From Bradyrhizobium sp. AUGA SZCCT0283 (GTDB lineage: Bacteria > Pseudomonadota > Alphaproteobacteria > Rhizobiales > Xanthobacteraceae), in assembly GCF_018130385.1 (NCBI RefSeq), contig NZ_JAFCLU010000001.1, forward strand, positions 664,434 to 728,433: a DNA stretch of 64,000 nt, read 5' to 3'. Shown in pieces: positions 46,133-56,573 of the stretch. Position 1 is the stretch's first letter. Every line of letters starts with the position of its first letter. The position numbers and the translations under genes are program-made. The notes beneath the pieces were generated by a model that was not told where the DNA came from, searched no databases, and was given only the letters and a program-made list of their open reading frames with translations.

Positions 46133-46373
46133 GGTCGAATTCCCGTTGGTTGCCCGGCGGAGCGCAAGGGGTTTGCGGCGCCGGTTAGATTTCTATCTCA
46201 GATGCTCTGATTTGCTGACATTAATTCCGCGTCATCAAGCCGGCCTCTGATCTTGGCTGGTATGTGGGAAACTAACACATTCGACGCAAGCTTCCATGCG
46301 CGGCTGAATGTCGCTTCTGCTGTCATTCCCAAGCAAAAGCAGCGTTAATCCCGCCTTTCCGCCGCACAAATTG

Positions 46374-48944
46374 TCACAAATTCCGTAACACGCTGGCCGG
46401 CTTCTGGTTCAGGGCCAGCAACGTCCCGGCGAGCCCCAGCCCTACCGTGACGACCAGGGCGGCGGCGACCACACCGGCGGCGCTGCCGGCCTGCCAGATG
46501 AAACTGAGCGTCATCAGCCGGGTCACGATCAGCCAGGCCGCGATCGAACCCGCGATCACGCCGAAAACCGCCGTGGCGAGGCCGATCATCAGGTATTCCA
46601 GTGCGTAGGCGCCGAGCAGGCGCGCCCGGGTCGCGCCCAACGTCTTCAGGATGACAGCGTCATAAACCCGGTGGCGGTGGCCGGCCGCCAGCGCGCCGCC
46701 CAGCACCAGGATCGCCGAGATCAGCGTCACGGCGCTGGCGCCGCGGATGGCGAGCACGAGGTTGGTGACGACGGTGCCGATAGTTTCCAGCGCCTCACGG
46801 ACCCGTACGCTGGTGACCATCGGGAAGGCGTCCGCCACCTGTTTGATGATCCGGGCGTCGCCGGCCGGATCCGGATGGACCTCGGACAAGGTCGCGACAT
46901 GGCTGTGCGGCGCGCCCCTGAACGCGTTGGGCGAGAACACCAGCACGAAATTGATACCGAGCCCCTGCCAGTCGATGTTGCGCAAATTGCTGATTTTGGC
47001 CGGAATGTCGCGGCCGAGCACGTTGACCACGATCTCATCGCCAATTCTGAGCTTAAGGCCGTCGGCGATCTTCTTTTCCATCGAGACCAGCGGCGGCCCC
47101 TTATAGTCCGCGCTCCACCATTCGCCCTCGACCACCTTCGAGCCCTTCGGGACTTCGTTGGTGTAGGTCAGGCCGCGGTCACTCTGCAGCACCCATTCGG
47201 AATCCTGCGACGACTTGAGCTCGTCGGCCTTGACGCCGCGGGCACCGACGATGCGCCCGCGCAGCATCGGCACGTCCTCTATGGTTGATTCCGGTGCCAC
47301 TTTCTTGAGGAAGGCGCCGAAGCGGTCGGCATCGGCGGTCGGAATGTCGATGAAGTAGAACGAGGGTGCTTTCTCCGGCAATGCCGCCAGGAATTGCCGG
47401 CGCAGATTGCCGTCGATCTGGGTGATCGTGACCAGCACCGCGAGCCCGAGGCCGAGCGACATCACGACCGAGGGCGTCAGCGCGCCCGGCCGGTAGATGT
47501 TGGCGATCGCCAGCCGCAGCATCGTGATTCGGGATCGTGGCAGCCGGCGTGCCAGCGCCATCAGCCCGGCCGCGACGCCGCGCAGCAGCGCGAACACCGC
47601 CACCGAGGAGACGACGAACACGGCCGCGACCCGCTTGTCATAGGCAAGGCCGATGGCGACCGCGACCAGCAGCGCGATCACCACCGCCATCAGCGCGAGG
47701 TAGCTCCAGCGCGGGCGATGCCATTCGGGAGCGACCTCCTCGCGAAACAACGCCGCGACCGGCACGTCGTGTACCCGCCCGAGCGGCCACAGTCCAAAGG
47801 CGAGCGCGGTGAGCAGGCCATAGACGAACGACAGCGCCAGCTCATCGAAATGCAGGGCAGGAATCACCGGCAGCGGCAGCAGCTTGCCGAACACGCCGAC
47901 GATGACGAACGGCAAGGCCGCGCCGGCCGCCAGCCCGATCACTGAGCCGACCGCGGCGAGCAGGATCACCTGCGTCAGGTAGATCGTGAAGACGTCGCGG
48001 CCGGTGGCGCCGAGCGCCTTGAACGAGGCGATGACGTCGCGGCGGCGGTCGATGTGGCTCTTGACCGCGTTGGCGACGCCGACGCCGCCGACCAGGAGTG
48101 CGGCGAGGCCGACCAGCGTCAGGAACTGGGTGAAGCGGTTGATGGTGCGTTCGAGCTGCGGCGAGGCATTGCTGCTGCTGCGGATCCACCAGCCGGCCTC
48201 CGGCAGGGCGCTCCGCGCGCTGTCGATCAACTGGGTCGCTGCGCGATCGTCGGCCGCATTGTCCGGCAGTTTCACGCGGTAGAGCCAGCGCACCAGGCTG
48301 CCGGGCTGCAACAATGCGGTGGCGCGCAGGCTCTGCTCGCTGACCAGAACGCGCGGGCCCAGTCCGACATTGCCGGCGAGCTTGTCCGGCTCGGCGCCGA
48401 CGACGCTGCGGATCTGGTAGCTGGCGTTGCCGATTGTGATGCGGTCGCCGAGCTTGAGATCGAGCCGCGCCAGCAAAATGGAATCGACGGCTGCGCCGAA
48501 CGCGCCGTCGCGCTCGGCCAGCAGATCCGCCATCGGCATTTTGGGCTCAAGTGTCAATTCCCCGAGCATCGGGTAGTTGCCGTCCACGGCCTTGAGCTCG
48601 ACCAGCGCCAGCTTGCCGTCGTTGCTGCGGGCCATGACGCGCAGCGCGGCCGCGACCGAAACCTGGCCGCGCGCGCGCAGGAAGGCGATTTCCTCCGGCT
48701 TGGCTTCGCGCTGGATCAGGGAGAACGCAACGTCGCCGCCCAGCAACGTGCGGCCCTCGCGCGTCAACCCTTCGCTGAGGCTCGCTGCGACCGAGCCGAC
48801 GCCGGCAATCGCCATCACGCCGAGCGCGATGCAGGCGATGAAAACATAAAAGCCGCGCAGGCCGCTGCGCAGCTCGCGCAACGCGTAGCGCAGGGCAAGG
48901 GACGACGCACGGCTGCGGTAAGGGGGTTCGGAAACGATCGTCAT
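46374..48944 (-). CDS. FtsX-like ABC transporter permease (YbbP type)
   Basis: An 856-residue permease with a long periplasmic domain after the first helix and two FtsX/MacB domains. ALRYALRELRSGLRGFYVFIACIALG is the first segment; VGLAALLVGGVGVANAVKSHIDRRR and ASFKALGATGRDVF are conserved loops repeated near the C-terminus as ILKTLGATRARLLGAYALEY. The architecture is that of YbbP, a MacB-like system thought to act on envelope components. Its start overlaps the ATPase stop by 4 nt. Confidence 0.92.
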   Translation of the reverse strand: MTIVSEPPYRSRASSLALRYALRELRSGLRGFYVFIACIALGVMAIAGVGSVAASLSEGLTREGRTLLGGDVAFSLIQREAKPEEIAFLRARGQVSVAAALRVMARSNDGKLALVELKAVDGNYPMLGELTLEPKMPMADLLAERDGAFGAAVDSILLARLDLKLGDRITIGNASYQIRSVVGAEPDKLAGNVGLGPRVLVSEQSLRATALLQPGSLVRWLYRVKLPDNAADDRAATQLIDSARSALPEAGWWIRSSSNASPQLERTINRFTQFLTLVGLAALLVGGVGVANAVKSHIDRRRDVIASFKALGATGRDVFTIYLTQVILLAAVGSVIGLAAGAALPFVIVGVFGKLLPLPVIPALHFDELALSFVYGLLTALAFGLWPLGRVHDVPVAALFREEVAPEWHRPRWSYLALMAVVIALLVAVAIGLAYDKRVAAVFVVSSVAVFALLRGVAAGLMALARRLPRSRITMLRLAIANIYRPGALTPSVVMSLGLGLAVLVTITQIDGNLRRQFLAALPEKAPSFYFIDIPTADADRFGAFLKKVAPESTIEDVPMLRGRIVGARGVKADELKSSQDSEWVLQSDRGLTYTNEVPKGSKVVEGEWWSADYKGPPLVSMEKKIADGLKLRIGDEIVVNVLGRDIPAKISNLRNIDWQGLGINFVLVFSPNAFRGAPHSHVATLSEVHPDPAGDARIIKQVADAFPMVTSVRVREALETIGTVVTNLVLAIRGASAVTLISAILVLGGALAAGHRHRVYDAVILKTLGATRARLLGAYALEYLMIGLATAVFGVIAGSIAAWLIVTRLMTLSFIWQAGSAAGVVAAALVVTVGLGLAGTLLALNQKPASVLRNL

Positions 48945-49654
48945 GAATGTCCGTCGATCCGGCCGGAACGCAGCCGCACCACGCGGTCGCAGCGTTGCGC
49001 AAGCGAGGTATCGTGCGTCACCAGCACCAAGGTCATGCCGCGCTCGGCATGTTTGGTGAACAGGAGATCGACGATCTGCTTGCCGGTGGTTTCGTCGAGA
49101 TTGCCGGTCGGCTCGTCCGCGACCAGGATCGCGGGATCGGGCGCGAGCGCCCGGGCCAGCGCCACGCGCTGCTGCTCGCCGCCCGACAATTGCGTCGGAT
49201 AATGATGCAGGCGATCGCCGAGCCCGACGGACGCCAGCTCCTGCGCCGCGCGCGCTGCCGCGTCGGGATTGCCGGCGAGCTCCAGCGGCACCGCGACGTT
49301 TTCCAGCGCCGTCATGGTCGGGATCAGATGAAACGACTGGAACACGATGCCGACCTGGCGGCCGCGGAAGCGCGCCAGCGCGTCCTCGTCGAGGGCATTG
49401 AACGGCGTGCCGTTGACCACCACCTCTCCGCTGTCGGGACGCTCCAGCCCCGCCATCACCATCAGCAAGGTCGATTTGCCGGAGCCGGAAGGTCCGATCA
49501 GGCCGATCGCCTCCCCCGGTGCCACACGAAGGCTGATATCTTTCAGGATATGAACGCGTGCAGCGCCTGAGCCGAGCGAGAGGTTGACGTTGGAAATGGA
49601 AATGGTGTCCGGCCCGAGGCCGGCCAGCGAAGAGGGTTCGATGAGACTGTCCAT
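48941..49654 (-). CDS. ABC transporter ATP-binding protein (YbbA/LolD type)
   Basis: A 237-residue ATPase with Walker A GPSGSGKS (residues 54-61), Q-loop VFQSFHLIPTMTALENV, signature LSGGEQQRVALARAL, Walker B ILVADEP and switch His in LVTHDTSLA. It pairs with the YbbP-type permease immediately downstream. The start at 49654 (MDSLIEPSS) is used. It is divergent from the arylesterase gene, as ybbA is from tesA in other proteobacteria. Confidence 0.93.
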   Translation of the reverse strand: MDSLIEPSSLAGLGPDTISISNVNLSLGSGAARVHILKDISLRVAPGEAIGLIGPSGSGKSTLLMVMAGLERPDSGEVVVNGTPFNALDEDALARFRGRQVGIVFQSFHLIPTMTALENVAVPLELAGNPDAAARAAQELASVGLGDRLHHYPTQLSGGEQQRVALARALAPDPAILVADEPTGNLDETTGKQIVDLLFTKHAERGMTLVLVTHDTSLAQRCDRVVRLRSGRIDGHS

Positions 49655-49703
49655 GGCTCGGTCATATGGCACTTCCGCCGCTCGGGTCGAGGGCTTGAAA
49701 CGG

Positions 49704-50357
49704 ATGTTTGCGCACATACGCGTGTTGATTATGGCTTTGATGACGGCGGGACCGGTATTTGCCCAAGCCCCGGCCGTGGTGCCGGACAAGCCGGTCAAGA
49801 TGGTCGTCCTTGGCGATTCCCTGAGCGCCGGCCTTGGCCTGCAGGCCTCGGCGGCGTTCCCGGCTCGTCTTCAAAAGGCCTTGGACGACAAAGGGATAAA
49901 GGTCGACATGATCAATGCCGGGGTGTCCGGTGACACCTCTTCCGGCGGCCGCGACCGGCTGGACTGGTCGATCCCGGAAGGAACCGAGGCGGTCATCCTC
50001 GAACTTGGCGCCAACGATGCCTTGCGTGGGATCGACCCGGCCGTCACCCGCGCCGCGCTGACCGATATCCTGACGCGGCTGAAGGCGCGCAAGATCGCCG
50101 TGCTGGTGTGCGGAATGCTTGCCCCGCCCAATTACGGCAGCGAATATGCCGCCCGCTTCAACGCGATCTATCCGGAGCTTTCCAAATCCTTCGGGGTCCC
50201 GCTCTATCCGTTCTTCCTGGAGGGGGTGGCGGCCGAAGCAAAGCTCAACCAGGCCGACGGGCTGCATCCGACCGCGGAGGGCGTTGATGTCATCGTGAAG
50301 AATATTCTGCCTATGGTGGAGGCATTTCTCGGCACGATCTCCGGGCAGCGGAGTTGA
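49704..50357 (+). CDS. secreted SGNH/GDSL arylesterase (TesA-like)
   Basis: A 217-residue exported esterase. Signal peptide MFAHIRVLIMALMTAGPVFA is followed by block I VVLGDSLSAGLGL (Ser39), the Gly in VSGDTSSGG, the Asn in ELGANDALRG and DGLHPTAEG with the catalytic Asp/His. It matches the TesA/arylesterase subgroup. The start at 49704 begins the signal peptide; an ATG at 49653 would overlap the ATPase start codon on the other strand. Confidence 0.92.
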   Translation: MFAHIRVLIMALMTAGPVFAQAPAVVPDKPVKMVVLGDSLSAGLGLQASAAFPARLQKALDDKGIKVDMINAGVSGDTSSGGRDRLDWSIPEGTEAVILELGANDALRGIDPAVTRAALTDILTRLKARKIAVLVCGMLAPPNYGSEYAARFNAIYPELSKSFGVPLYPFFLEGVAAEAKLNQADGLHPTAEGVDVIVKNILPMVEAFLGTISGQRS

Positions 50358-50535
50358 AAAGGATGCAAACGAATAACGTTACCGACGGTTTTCCCCGTAG
50401 CTTTCCGGTCTGCTCGCGCCGCGTGCTTCGCAGGGTCATATAAGTCGGGTAGAAATTAGTGATCGGTGATTCGTCACCGGGTTTGCTGTCAGGCGTGAGC
50501 CTCCAAGCTGACGCCTTCGCATCGAGGATTTTGCG

Positions 50536-51072
50536 ATGCCGCGTTTGTTTGCTGGACTGGAAATTCCGGCCGAGATCGGCCAGAGCCTTTCCAATTTGCG
50601 TGGCGGCCTTCCTGGCGCACGCTGGATCGATCCCGAAAATTATCACGTCACCCTGCGCTTCATCGGCGATATCGACGGCATGTCGGCGAATGAAATCGCC
50701 TCGATGCTGTTTCGGGTCAACCGCAAGCCGTTCGAGGTCAAGGTGCAGGGCTTGCAGAGCTTTGGCGGCAAGAAACCGCGCGCGGTGGTCGCGTCCGTCG
50801 AGCCGAGCCGGCCGCTGATCGAGCTGCAGGCCGAGCTTGAGCGGCTGATGCAGCGGCTCGGGCTCGATCCCGAGGGCCGCAAATTCACGCCGCACGTGAC
50901 GCTGGCGCGGCTGCATGATGCGTCGAGCCAGGACGTTGCCGATTATCTTTCGGTGCGCGGCTACTTTCCGAGCCGGACGTTTATGGCGTCGCGCTTTGTG
51001 CTGTTCTCCTCCCGCGCCTCCACCGGCGGCGGCCCCTATGTAGTCGAGGATTCCTACGCGCTGAGTGCGTGA
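50536..51072 (+). CDS. thpR: RNA 2',3'-cyclic phosphodiesterase
   Basis: A 178-residue 2H phosphoesterase of the ThpR/LigT family. It has MPRLFAGLEIPAEI and the two catalytic motifs HVTL at residues 37-40 (ENYHVTLRFIGDI) and 120-123 (FTPHVTLARL). It opens 2',3'-cyclic phosphate RNA ends. It is intact, unlike the broken 2H gene at 32437. The 178-bp gap upstream holds only a small GGTGA-TTCG-TCACC hairpin at 50465. Confidence 0.93.
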   Translation: MPRLFAGLEIPAEIGQSLSNLRGGLPGARWIDPENYHVTLRFIGDIDGMSANEIASMLFRVNRKPFEVKVQGLQSFGGKKPRAVVASVEPSRPLIELQAELERLMQRLGLDPEGRKFTPHVTLARLHDASSQDVADYLSVRGYFPSRTFMASRFVLFSSRASTGGGPYVVEDSYALSA

Positions 51073-51102
51073 GGCTTGGTGCGCGTCATGTCCACCGCCG
51101 TC

Positions 51103-51160
51103 GTCATCCGCCAACGGGTCGGCGCGTTGCGCCGCCCGATGGCAGGCTCCAGCGGATGAT
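51103..51160. repeat. GTCATCCGCC...GCGGATGAT palindromic repeat
   Basis: The arms GTCATCCGCCAACGGGTCGGCG and CGCCGCCCGATGGCAGGCTCCAGCGGATGAT form an imperfect 58-bp palindrome. It is yet another dispersed family, represented once here. The rest of the 51073-51305 gap holds a short ACCCGC-TTTC-GCGGGT hairpin near 51212. Confidence 0.7.
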
Positions 51161-51305
51161 CCCGTATACCAGTGACGCCTGAGACAGAACCGGGGAGCCG
51201 GGGCGTACCGGACCCGCTTTCGCGGGTATGACGCGTAGCGCTTGCATACCCCTAGCACCAATTCACGGCTTGCAATTTTTGTTCGCTTGAGGCCGAAAGG
51301 GGGCC

Positions 51306-52487
51306 ATGCTGTCGACCGACCCCACCTCGTTCCGCGCACAATATCAGGCGCTGGTTTCCTCCGGCGCAATCGAGGCCGATCCCGCGCAGGCCGACGCCGC
51401 CGAGGCGTTTGCCGCGCTCGAGGAGCGGCTGTCGAGCTACAAGCCGTTGCGCAAGCAGAGCCTGCTCGGCCGGCTGTTCGCCGACAAGGACGAGCCGCCG
51501 CCGCTCGGGCTCTACGTTCACGGCGACGTCGGCCGCGGCAAGACCATGCTGATGGACCTGTTCTTTCAGCATTCACCGGTCCAGCACAAGCGCCGCGCGC
51601 ATTTTCACGAATTCATGGCCGAGGTGCATGAGCGGATCTACAGCTATCGCCAGAACATCGCGCGCGGAGAGGTCGCCGACGGCGACGTCATCGCGTTGAC
51701 GGCGAATGCGATCTTCGACGAGGCGTGGCTGTTGTGTTTCGACGAATTTCACGTCACCGACATCGCCGACGCCATGATCCTGGGTCGGCTGTTCTCAAAA
51801 CTGTTCGAACTCGGCACCGTCGTGGTGGCGACCTCCAACGTTGCGCCCGAAGACCTCTACAAGGGCGGCCTCAACCGCGCGCTGTTCCTGCCCTTCATCA
51901 AGCAGATCGCAGATCACATGGACGTGCTGCTGCTCGACGCGCGCACGGATTTCCGGCTGGAAAAACTCGCCGGCGTGAAGATGTGGCTGACGAACGATCC
52001 GGAAGCCGAATTCGTCCTCAACCGCGCCTGGGGCAGGATGACCGGCAACGCGCCGTGCCGGCCGCGCGACATCACGATCAAGGGCCGCAAGCTGCATGTG
52101 CCGTGCTCGGCGCACGGCGTGGCGCGGTTTTCCTTTGCCGACATCTGCGAGAAGCCGCTCGCGGCAAGCGACTATCTGCGGCTTGCGCACGACTACCACA
52201 CCATCCTGATCGACCGCATTCCGGTCATGGATTACCCCGAGCGCAACGCCGCCAAGCGTTTCATCTCGCTGATCGATACGCTTTACGACAACGCTGTGAA
52301 GCTGATGGCCTCGGCCGAGGCCGATCCGGTGTCGCTGTATCTGGCGACCGAGGGCAATGAGGCCAACGAGTTCAAGCGGACCTCGTCGCGGCTGATCGAA
52401 ATGAGCTCGGAATCCTACCTGGCCCTGCCGCATGGCCGGAAGGATTCCGCGGCGAGCGGGTCGAGTACGGGGCTGGTGGAAACCTAA
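51306..52487 (+). CDS. zapE: cell division protein ZapE (AFG1-like ATPase)
   Basis: A 393-residue AAA-type ATPase of the ZapE/AFG1 family. Walker A GDVGRGKT is at residues 73-80 in GLYVHGDVGRGKTMLMDLFF. LLCFDEFHVTDIADAMILGRLF holds Walker B and the sensor region, followed by VVATSNVAPEDLYKGGLNR. It associates with the Z ring in E. coli. An AAGGGGG ribosome site precedes the ATG at 51306. Upstream of mdh, as in many alphaproteobacteria. Confidence 0.95.
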   Translation: MLSTDPTSFRAQYQALVSSGAIEADPAQADAAEAFAALEERLSSYKPLRKQSLLGRLFADKDEPPPLGLYVHGDVGRGKTMLMDLFFQHSPVQHKRRAHFHEFMAEVHERIYSYRQNIARGEVADGDVIALTANAIFDEAWLLCFDEFHVTDIADAMILGRLFSKLFELGTVVVATSNVAPEDLYKGGLNRALFLPFIKQIADHMDVLLLDARTDFRLEKLAGVKMWLTNDPEAEFVLNRAWGRMTGNAPCRPRDITIKGRKLHVPCSAHGVARFSFADICEKPLAASDYLRLAHDYHTILIDRIPVMDYPERNAAKRFISLIDTLYDNAVKLMASAEADPVSLYLATEGNEANEFKRTSSRLIEMSSESYLALPHGRKDSAASGSSTGLVET

Positions 52488-52495
52488 TCTCTCCG

Positions 52496-52584
52496 TCGTC
52501 ATTGCGAGCGAAGCGAAGCAATCCAGAAATCCCTCCTCGGAGGCAGTCCGGATTGCTTCGTCGCAACGCTCCTCGCAATGACGG
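52496..52584. repeat. palindromic repeat of the CGTCATTGCGAG type
   Basis: Fifth copy of the unit at 5307, with CGTCATTGCGAGCGAAGCG and CTCCTCGCAATGACGG arms. It lies between zapE and mdh; mdh has its own upstream region of about 150 bp to the right. Confidence 0.9.
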
Positions 52585-52655
52585 TGGGCGAGGTTTCCTG
52601 GCATACCTGACCGAAATCGAGGCGGGGCCTTAGAATTGGGCACGCCCCGGCTTGA

Positions 52656-53705
<1,050 letters not shown>

Positions 53706-53714
53706 TTTTGCTCG

Positions 53715-53747
53715 GCTTTCGCTCCTGCGCGGGGGCGAAAGCGTTTT
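53715..53747 (+). terminator. terminator/attenuator hairpin between mdh and sucC
   Basis: Perfect 8-bp stem GCTTTCGC/GCGAAAGC with a 12-nt loop, followed by GTTTTC. The T-run is short, so it may only attenuate transcription into sucC. Confidence 0.7.
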
Positions 53748-53762
53748 CAGGGTTGCAGTTCT

Positions 53763-53790
53763 ATTGGTATATGGTATGCCAACTACCAAT
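53763..53790. promoter_or_regulatory. GntR-like operator upstream of sucC
   Basis: An outer perfect pair ATTGGTA/TACCAAT (53763-53769 and 53784-53790) encloses TTGGTAT-ATGGT-ATGCCAA, itself an imperfect palindrome (6 of 7 pairs). Half-sites of the TTGGTAT type are typical of FadR-subfamily GntR regulators. It lies 48 bp before the sucC start. Confidence 0.45.
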
Positions 53791-53838
53791 GCCGGTGAAC
53801 TGTAGAACTCGCCGCTAAGGGTTTTGGGGAGCGTCCAG

Positions 53839-55035
53839 ATGAATATCCATGAATACCAGGCCAAGGCTCTGCTGCGCGAGTTCGGCGTGCCGGTGTCGCG
53901 CGGGGTCGCGATCATCAAACTATCCGACGCGGACACTGCCGCCGAAGAGCTCGGCGGTCCGATATGGGTGGTGAAGAGCCAGATTCATGCCGGCGGCCGT
54001 GGCAAGGGCAAGTTCAAGGAGGCTAGCGCCGGCGACAAGGGCGGCGTTCGCATCGCCAAATCAGCCGCCGAGTTGAATGCATTCGTCAAGCAGATGTTCG
54101 GCGCGACCCTCGTTACCGAGCAGACCGGACCCGCCGGCAAGCAGGTGAACCGTCTTTACATCGAGGAAGGCTCCGACATCGACAAGGAGTTCTATCTCTC
54201 CATTCTGGTTGACCGCGAAACCTCCAAAGTATCGTTTGTGGTTTCGACCGAGGGTGGCGTCAATATCGAGGAGGTCGCGCACAAGACGCCGGAGAAGATC
54301 GTCTCCTTTTCCGTCGATCCGGCAACCGGCGCCATGGGTCATCACGGCCGCACGGTCGCGAAAGCCCTGAATCTGACTGGCGGTCTCGCCAAGCAGGCGG
54401 AAAAACTGGTGGCGCAGCTCTACTCCGCCTTTGTCGCCAAGGACATGGCGATGCTGGAAATCAATCCGCTGGTCATCACCAAGCAGGGCGAGCTGCGCGT
54501 CCTCGACGCCAAGGTGTCGTTTGATGACAACGCCCTCTACCGCCATCCCGACGTCGTCGCGCTGCGCGATGAAACCGAGGAGGATGGCAAGGAAATCGAG
54601 GCGTCAAGATTCGATCTCAATTACATCGCCCTCGACGGCACGATCGGCTGCATGGTCAACGGCGCCGGTCTCGCCATGGCGACCATGGACATCATCAAGC
54701 TCTATGGCATGGCGCCGGCCAACTTCCTCGATGTCGGCGGCGGCGCCGACAAGACCAAGGTCACGGCGGCGTTCAAGATCATCACCGCCGATCCCAACGT
54801 GAAGGGCATCCTGGTGAATATCTTCGGCGGCATCATGAGGTGTGACATCATCGCCGAAGGCGTGGTCGCCGCGGTCAAGGACGTCGGCCTGAAAGTGCCG
54901 CTGGTGGTGCGGCTGGAAGGGACCAATGTCGAAGCCGGCAAGAAGATCATCGAGGATTCCGGCTTCAATGTGCTAACCGCCGATCACCTCGACGATGCCG
55001 CGCAGAAAATCGTGAAAGCCGTCAAGGGAGGCTAG
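53839..55035 (+). CDS. sucC: succinate-CoA ligase (ADP-forming) beta subunit
   Basis: A 398-residue ATP-grasp subunit of succinyl-CoA synthetase. [56 protein letters not shown] and [15 protein letters not shown] are all family landmarks. The start at 53839 is preferred; the frame opens 15 nt earlier. It is followed 3 nt later by a DUF1579-like gene and not directly by sucD. Confidence 0.98.
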   Translation: MNIHEYQAKALLREFGVPVSRGVAIIKLSDADTAAEELGGPIWVVKSQIHAGGRGKGKFKEASAGDKGGVRIAKSAAELNAFVKQMFGATLVTEQTGPAGKQVNRLYIEEGSDIDKEFYLSILVDRETSKVSFVVSTEGGVNIEEVAHKTPEKIVSFSVDPATGAMGHHGRTVAKALNLTGGLAKQAEKLVAQLYSAFVAKDMAMLEINPLVITKQGELRVLDAKVSFDDNALYRHPDVVALRDETEEDGKEIEASRFDLNYIALDGTIGCMVNGAGLAMATMDIIKLYGMAPANFLDVGGGADKTKVTAAFKIITADPNVKGILVNIFGGIMRCDIIAEGVVAAVKDVGLKVPLVVRLEGTNVEAGKKIIEDSGFNVLTADHLDDAAQKIVKAVKGG

Positions 55036-55037
55036 CG

Positions 55038-55514
55038 ATGGCTGACCATCTCGCCGCACCGATGCCGCTGGAAGAACACCGCAAGCTTGAGGTGTTTGCC
55101 GGCGAATGGGCAGGTGAGGAAATGGTCTATCCGTCGCGCTGGACCGCGGGCGGTCCTGCGACCTCGCATGTGGCGGCGCGGATGGATCTCAACGGCTTCT
55201 ATTTGATCCAGGACACCCGCCAGATGCGCGACGGCAAGGAAACCTTCGCCACCCACGGCGTGTTCACCTACGACCGCGACGACCGGCACTACAAATTGTT
55301 CTGGCACGATTCGCTCGGCTACTATTCGCCGGCGCCGGCCTCCGGCGGCTGGAGCGGCAAGTCGCTGATCCTCGTGCGCGGCTCGCTGCGCGGCAACGCG
55401 CGCCATGTCTATGAAGTCGTCGACAACGACAACTACACCTTGAAAATCCAGTTCTCGCCCGATGCCGAAGGATGGGCCGATGTGCTCACCGGCGTCTACC
55501 GGCGGATTCACTAA
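55038..55514 (+). CDS. DUF1579-like protein inserted between sucC and sucD
   Basis: A 158-residue soluble protein without a signal peptide: LEEHRKLEVFAGEWAGEEMVYPSRW, then LNGFYLIQDTRQMRDG, THGVFTYDRDDRHYKLFWHDSLG and VYEVVDNDNYTLKIQFSPD. The pattern is that of DUF1579/lipocalin-like proteins of unknown function. Its start codon is 2 nt after the sucC stop and its stop is 39 nt before sucD, so it is part of the operon. Its role there is unknown; a link to acyl-CoA handling would be a guess. Confidence 0.85.
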   Translation: MADHLAAPMPLEEHRKLEVFAGEWAGEEMVYPSRWTAGGPATSHVAARMDLNGFYLIQDTRQMRDGKETFATHGVFTYDRDDRHYKLFWHDSLGYYSPAPASGGWSGKSLILVRGSLRGNARHVYEVVDNDNYTLKIQFSPDAEGWADVLTGVYRRIH

Positions 55515-55553
55515 ACCCATCGTTCCCGGTCACCTAGGAAAGCGTCCTCAATC

Positions 55554-56438
55554 ATGTCCGTTCTGATCGACAAGAATACCAAAGTCATCTGCCAGGGTTT
55601 TACGGGCAAGAACGGCACGTTCCATTCGGAAGCCGCGATCGCTTACGGCACCAAGATGGTCGGCGGCACCTCGCCGGGCAAAGGCGGCTCGACGCATCTC
55701 AACCTGCCCGTCTTCGACACCGTCGCCGAAGCGCGTGAGAAGACCGGTGCTGACGCCTCCGTGATCTATGTCCCGCCGCCGGGCGCGGCGGATGCGATCT
55801 GCGAGGCGATCGATGCGGAAATCCCGCTGATCGTCTGTATCACCGAGGGCATTCCGGTGCTCGACATGGTGCGCGTGAAGCGCTCGCTGTCGGGATCGAA
55901 ATCGCGCCTGATCGGGCCGAACTGCCCGGGCGTGATGACGGCGGGCGAGTGCAAGATCGGCATCATGCCGGCCAACATCTTCAAGCCCGGCAGTGTCGGT
56001 ATCGTCTCCCGCTCCGGCACGCTGACCTATGAAGCCGTGTTCCAGACCAGCCAGGAGGGCCTCGGCCAGACCACGGCGGTCGGCATCGGCGGCGACCCCG
56101 TCAAGGGCACCGAGTTCATCGACGTGCTGGAAATGTTCCTGGCCGACCCGAAGACCACCTCGATCATCATGATCGGTGAAATCGGCGGCTCGGCCGAGGA
56201 AGACGCAGCCCAGTTCATCAAGGATGAGGCCAAGCGGGGCCGCAAGAAGCCGATGGTTGGCTTCATCGCCGGCGTTACCGCCCCTCCCGGCCGCCGCATG
56301 GGCCATGCCGGCGCGATCATCTCCGGCGGCAAGGGCGACGCCGGATCCAAGACGGCGGCCATGGAAGCGGCCGGAATTACGGTCTCTCCGTCGCCCGCGC
56401 GGCTCGGACATACCCTTGCCGAAAAGTTGAAGTCTTAA
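55554..56438 (+). CDS. sucD: succinate-CoA ligase (ADP-forming) alpha subunit
   Basis: A 294-residue CoA-binding subunit. [40 protein letters not shown] and [19 protein letters not shown], with the phosphohistidine H251, are visible. Full length. Separated from sucC only by the DUF1579-like gene. Confidence 0.98.
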   Translation: MSVLIDKNTKVICQGFTGKNGTFHSEAAIAYGTKMVGGTSPGKGGSTHLNLPVFDTVAEAREKTGADASVIYVPPPGAADAICEAIDAEIPLIVCITEGIPVLDMVRVKRSLSGSKSRLIGPNCPGVMTAGECKIGIMPANIFKPGSVGIVSRSGTLTYEAVFQTSQEGLGQTTAVGIGGDPVKGTEFIDVLEMFLADPKTTSIIMIGEIGGSAEEDAAQFIKDEAKRGRKKPMVGFIAGVTAPPGRRMGHAGAIISGGKGDAGSKTAAMEAAGITVSPSPARLGHTLAEKLKS

Positions 56439-56482
56439 TTCAGTCCTTGGTTCTTTTAGGCGCGAATATCCGTCTTAAATAG

Positions 56483-56526
56483 GGTAAAGGTGCTTTACCG
56501 AGCTGGTTCGGGCTTCCGGACCGGCT
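56483..56526 (+). promoter_or_regulatory. stem-loops in the sucD-sucA gap
   Basis: A perfect GGTAAAG-GTG-CTTTACC hairpin (56483-56499) is followed by an imperfect AGCTGGTTC/GGACCGGCT stem (56501-56526), 47 bp before sucA. There is no T-run, so mRNA processing or stability is more likely than termination. Confidence 0.4.
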
Positions 56527-56573
56527 AAAGCGCCGTTTTCCACGCGCAAAGCGAAAATTACCAGGACGCCATC

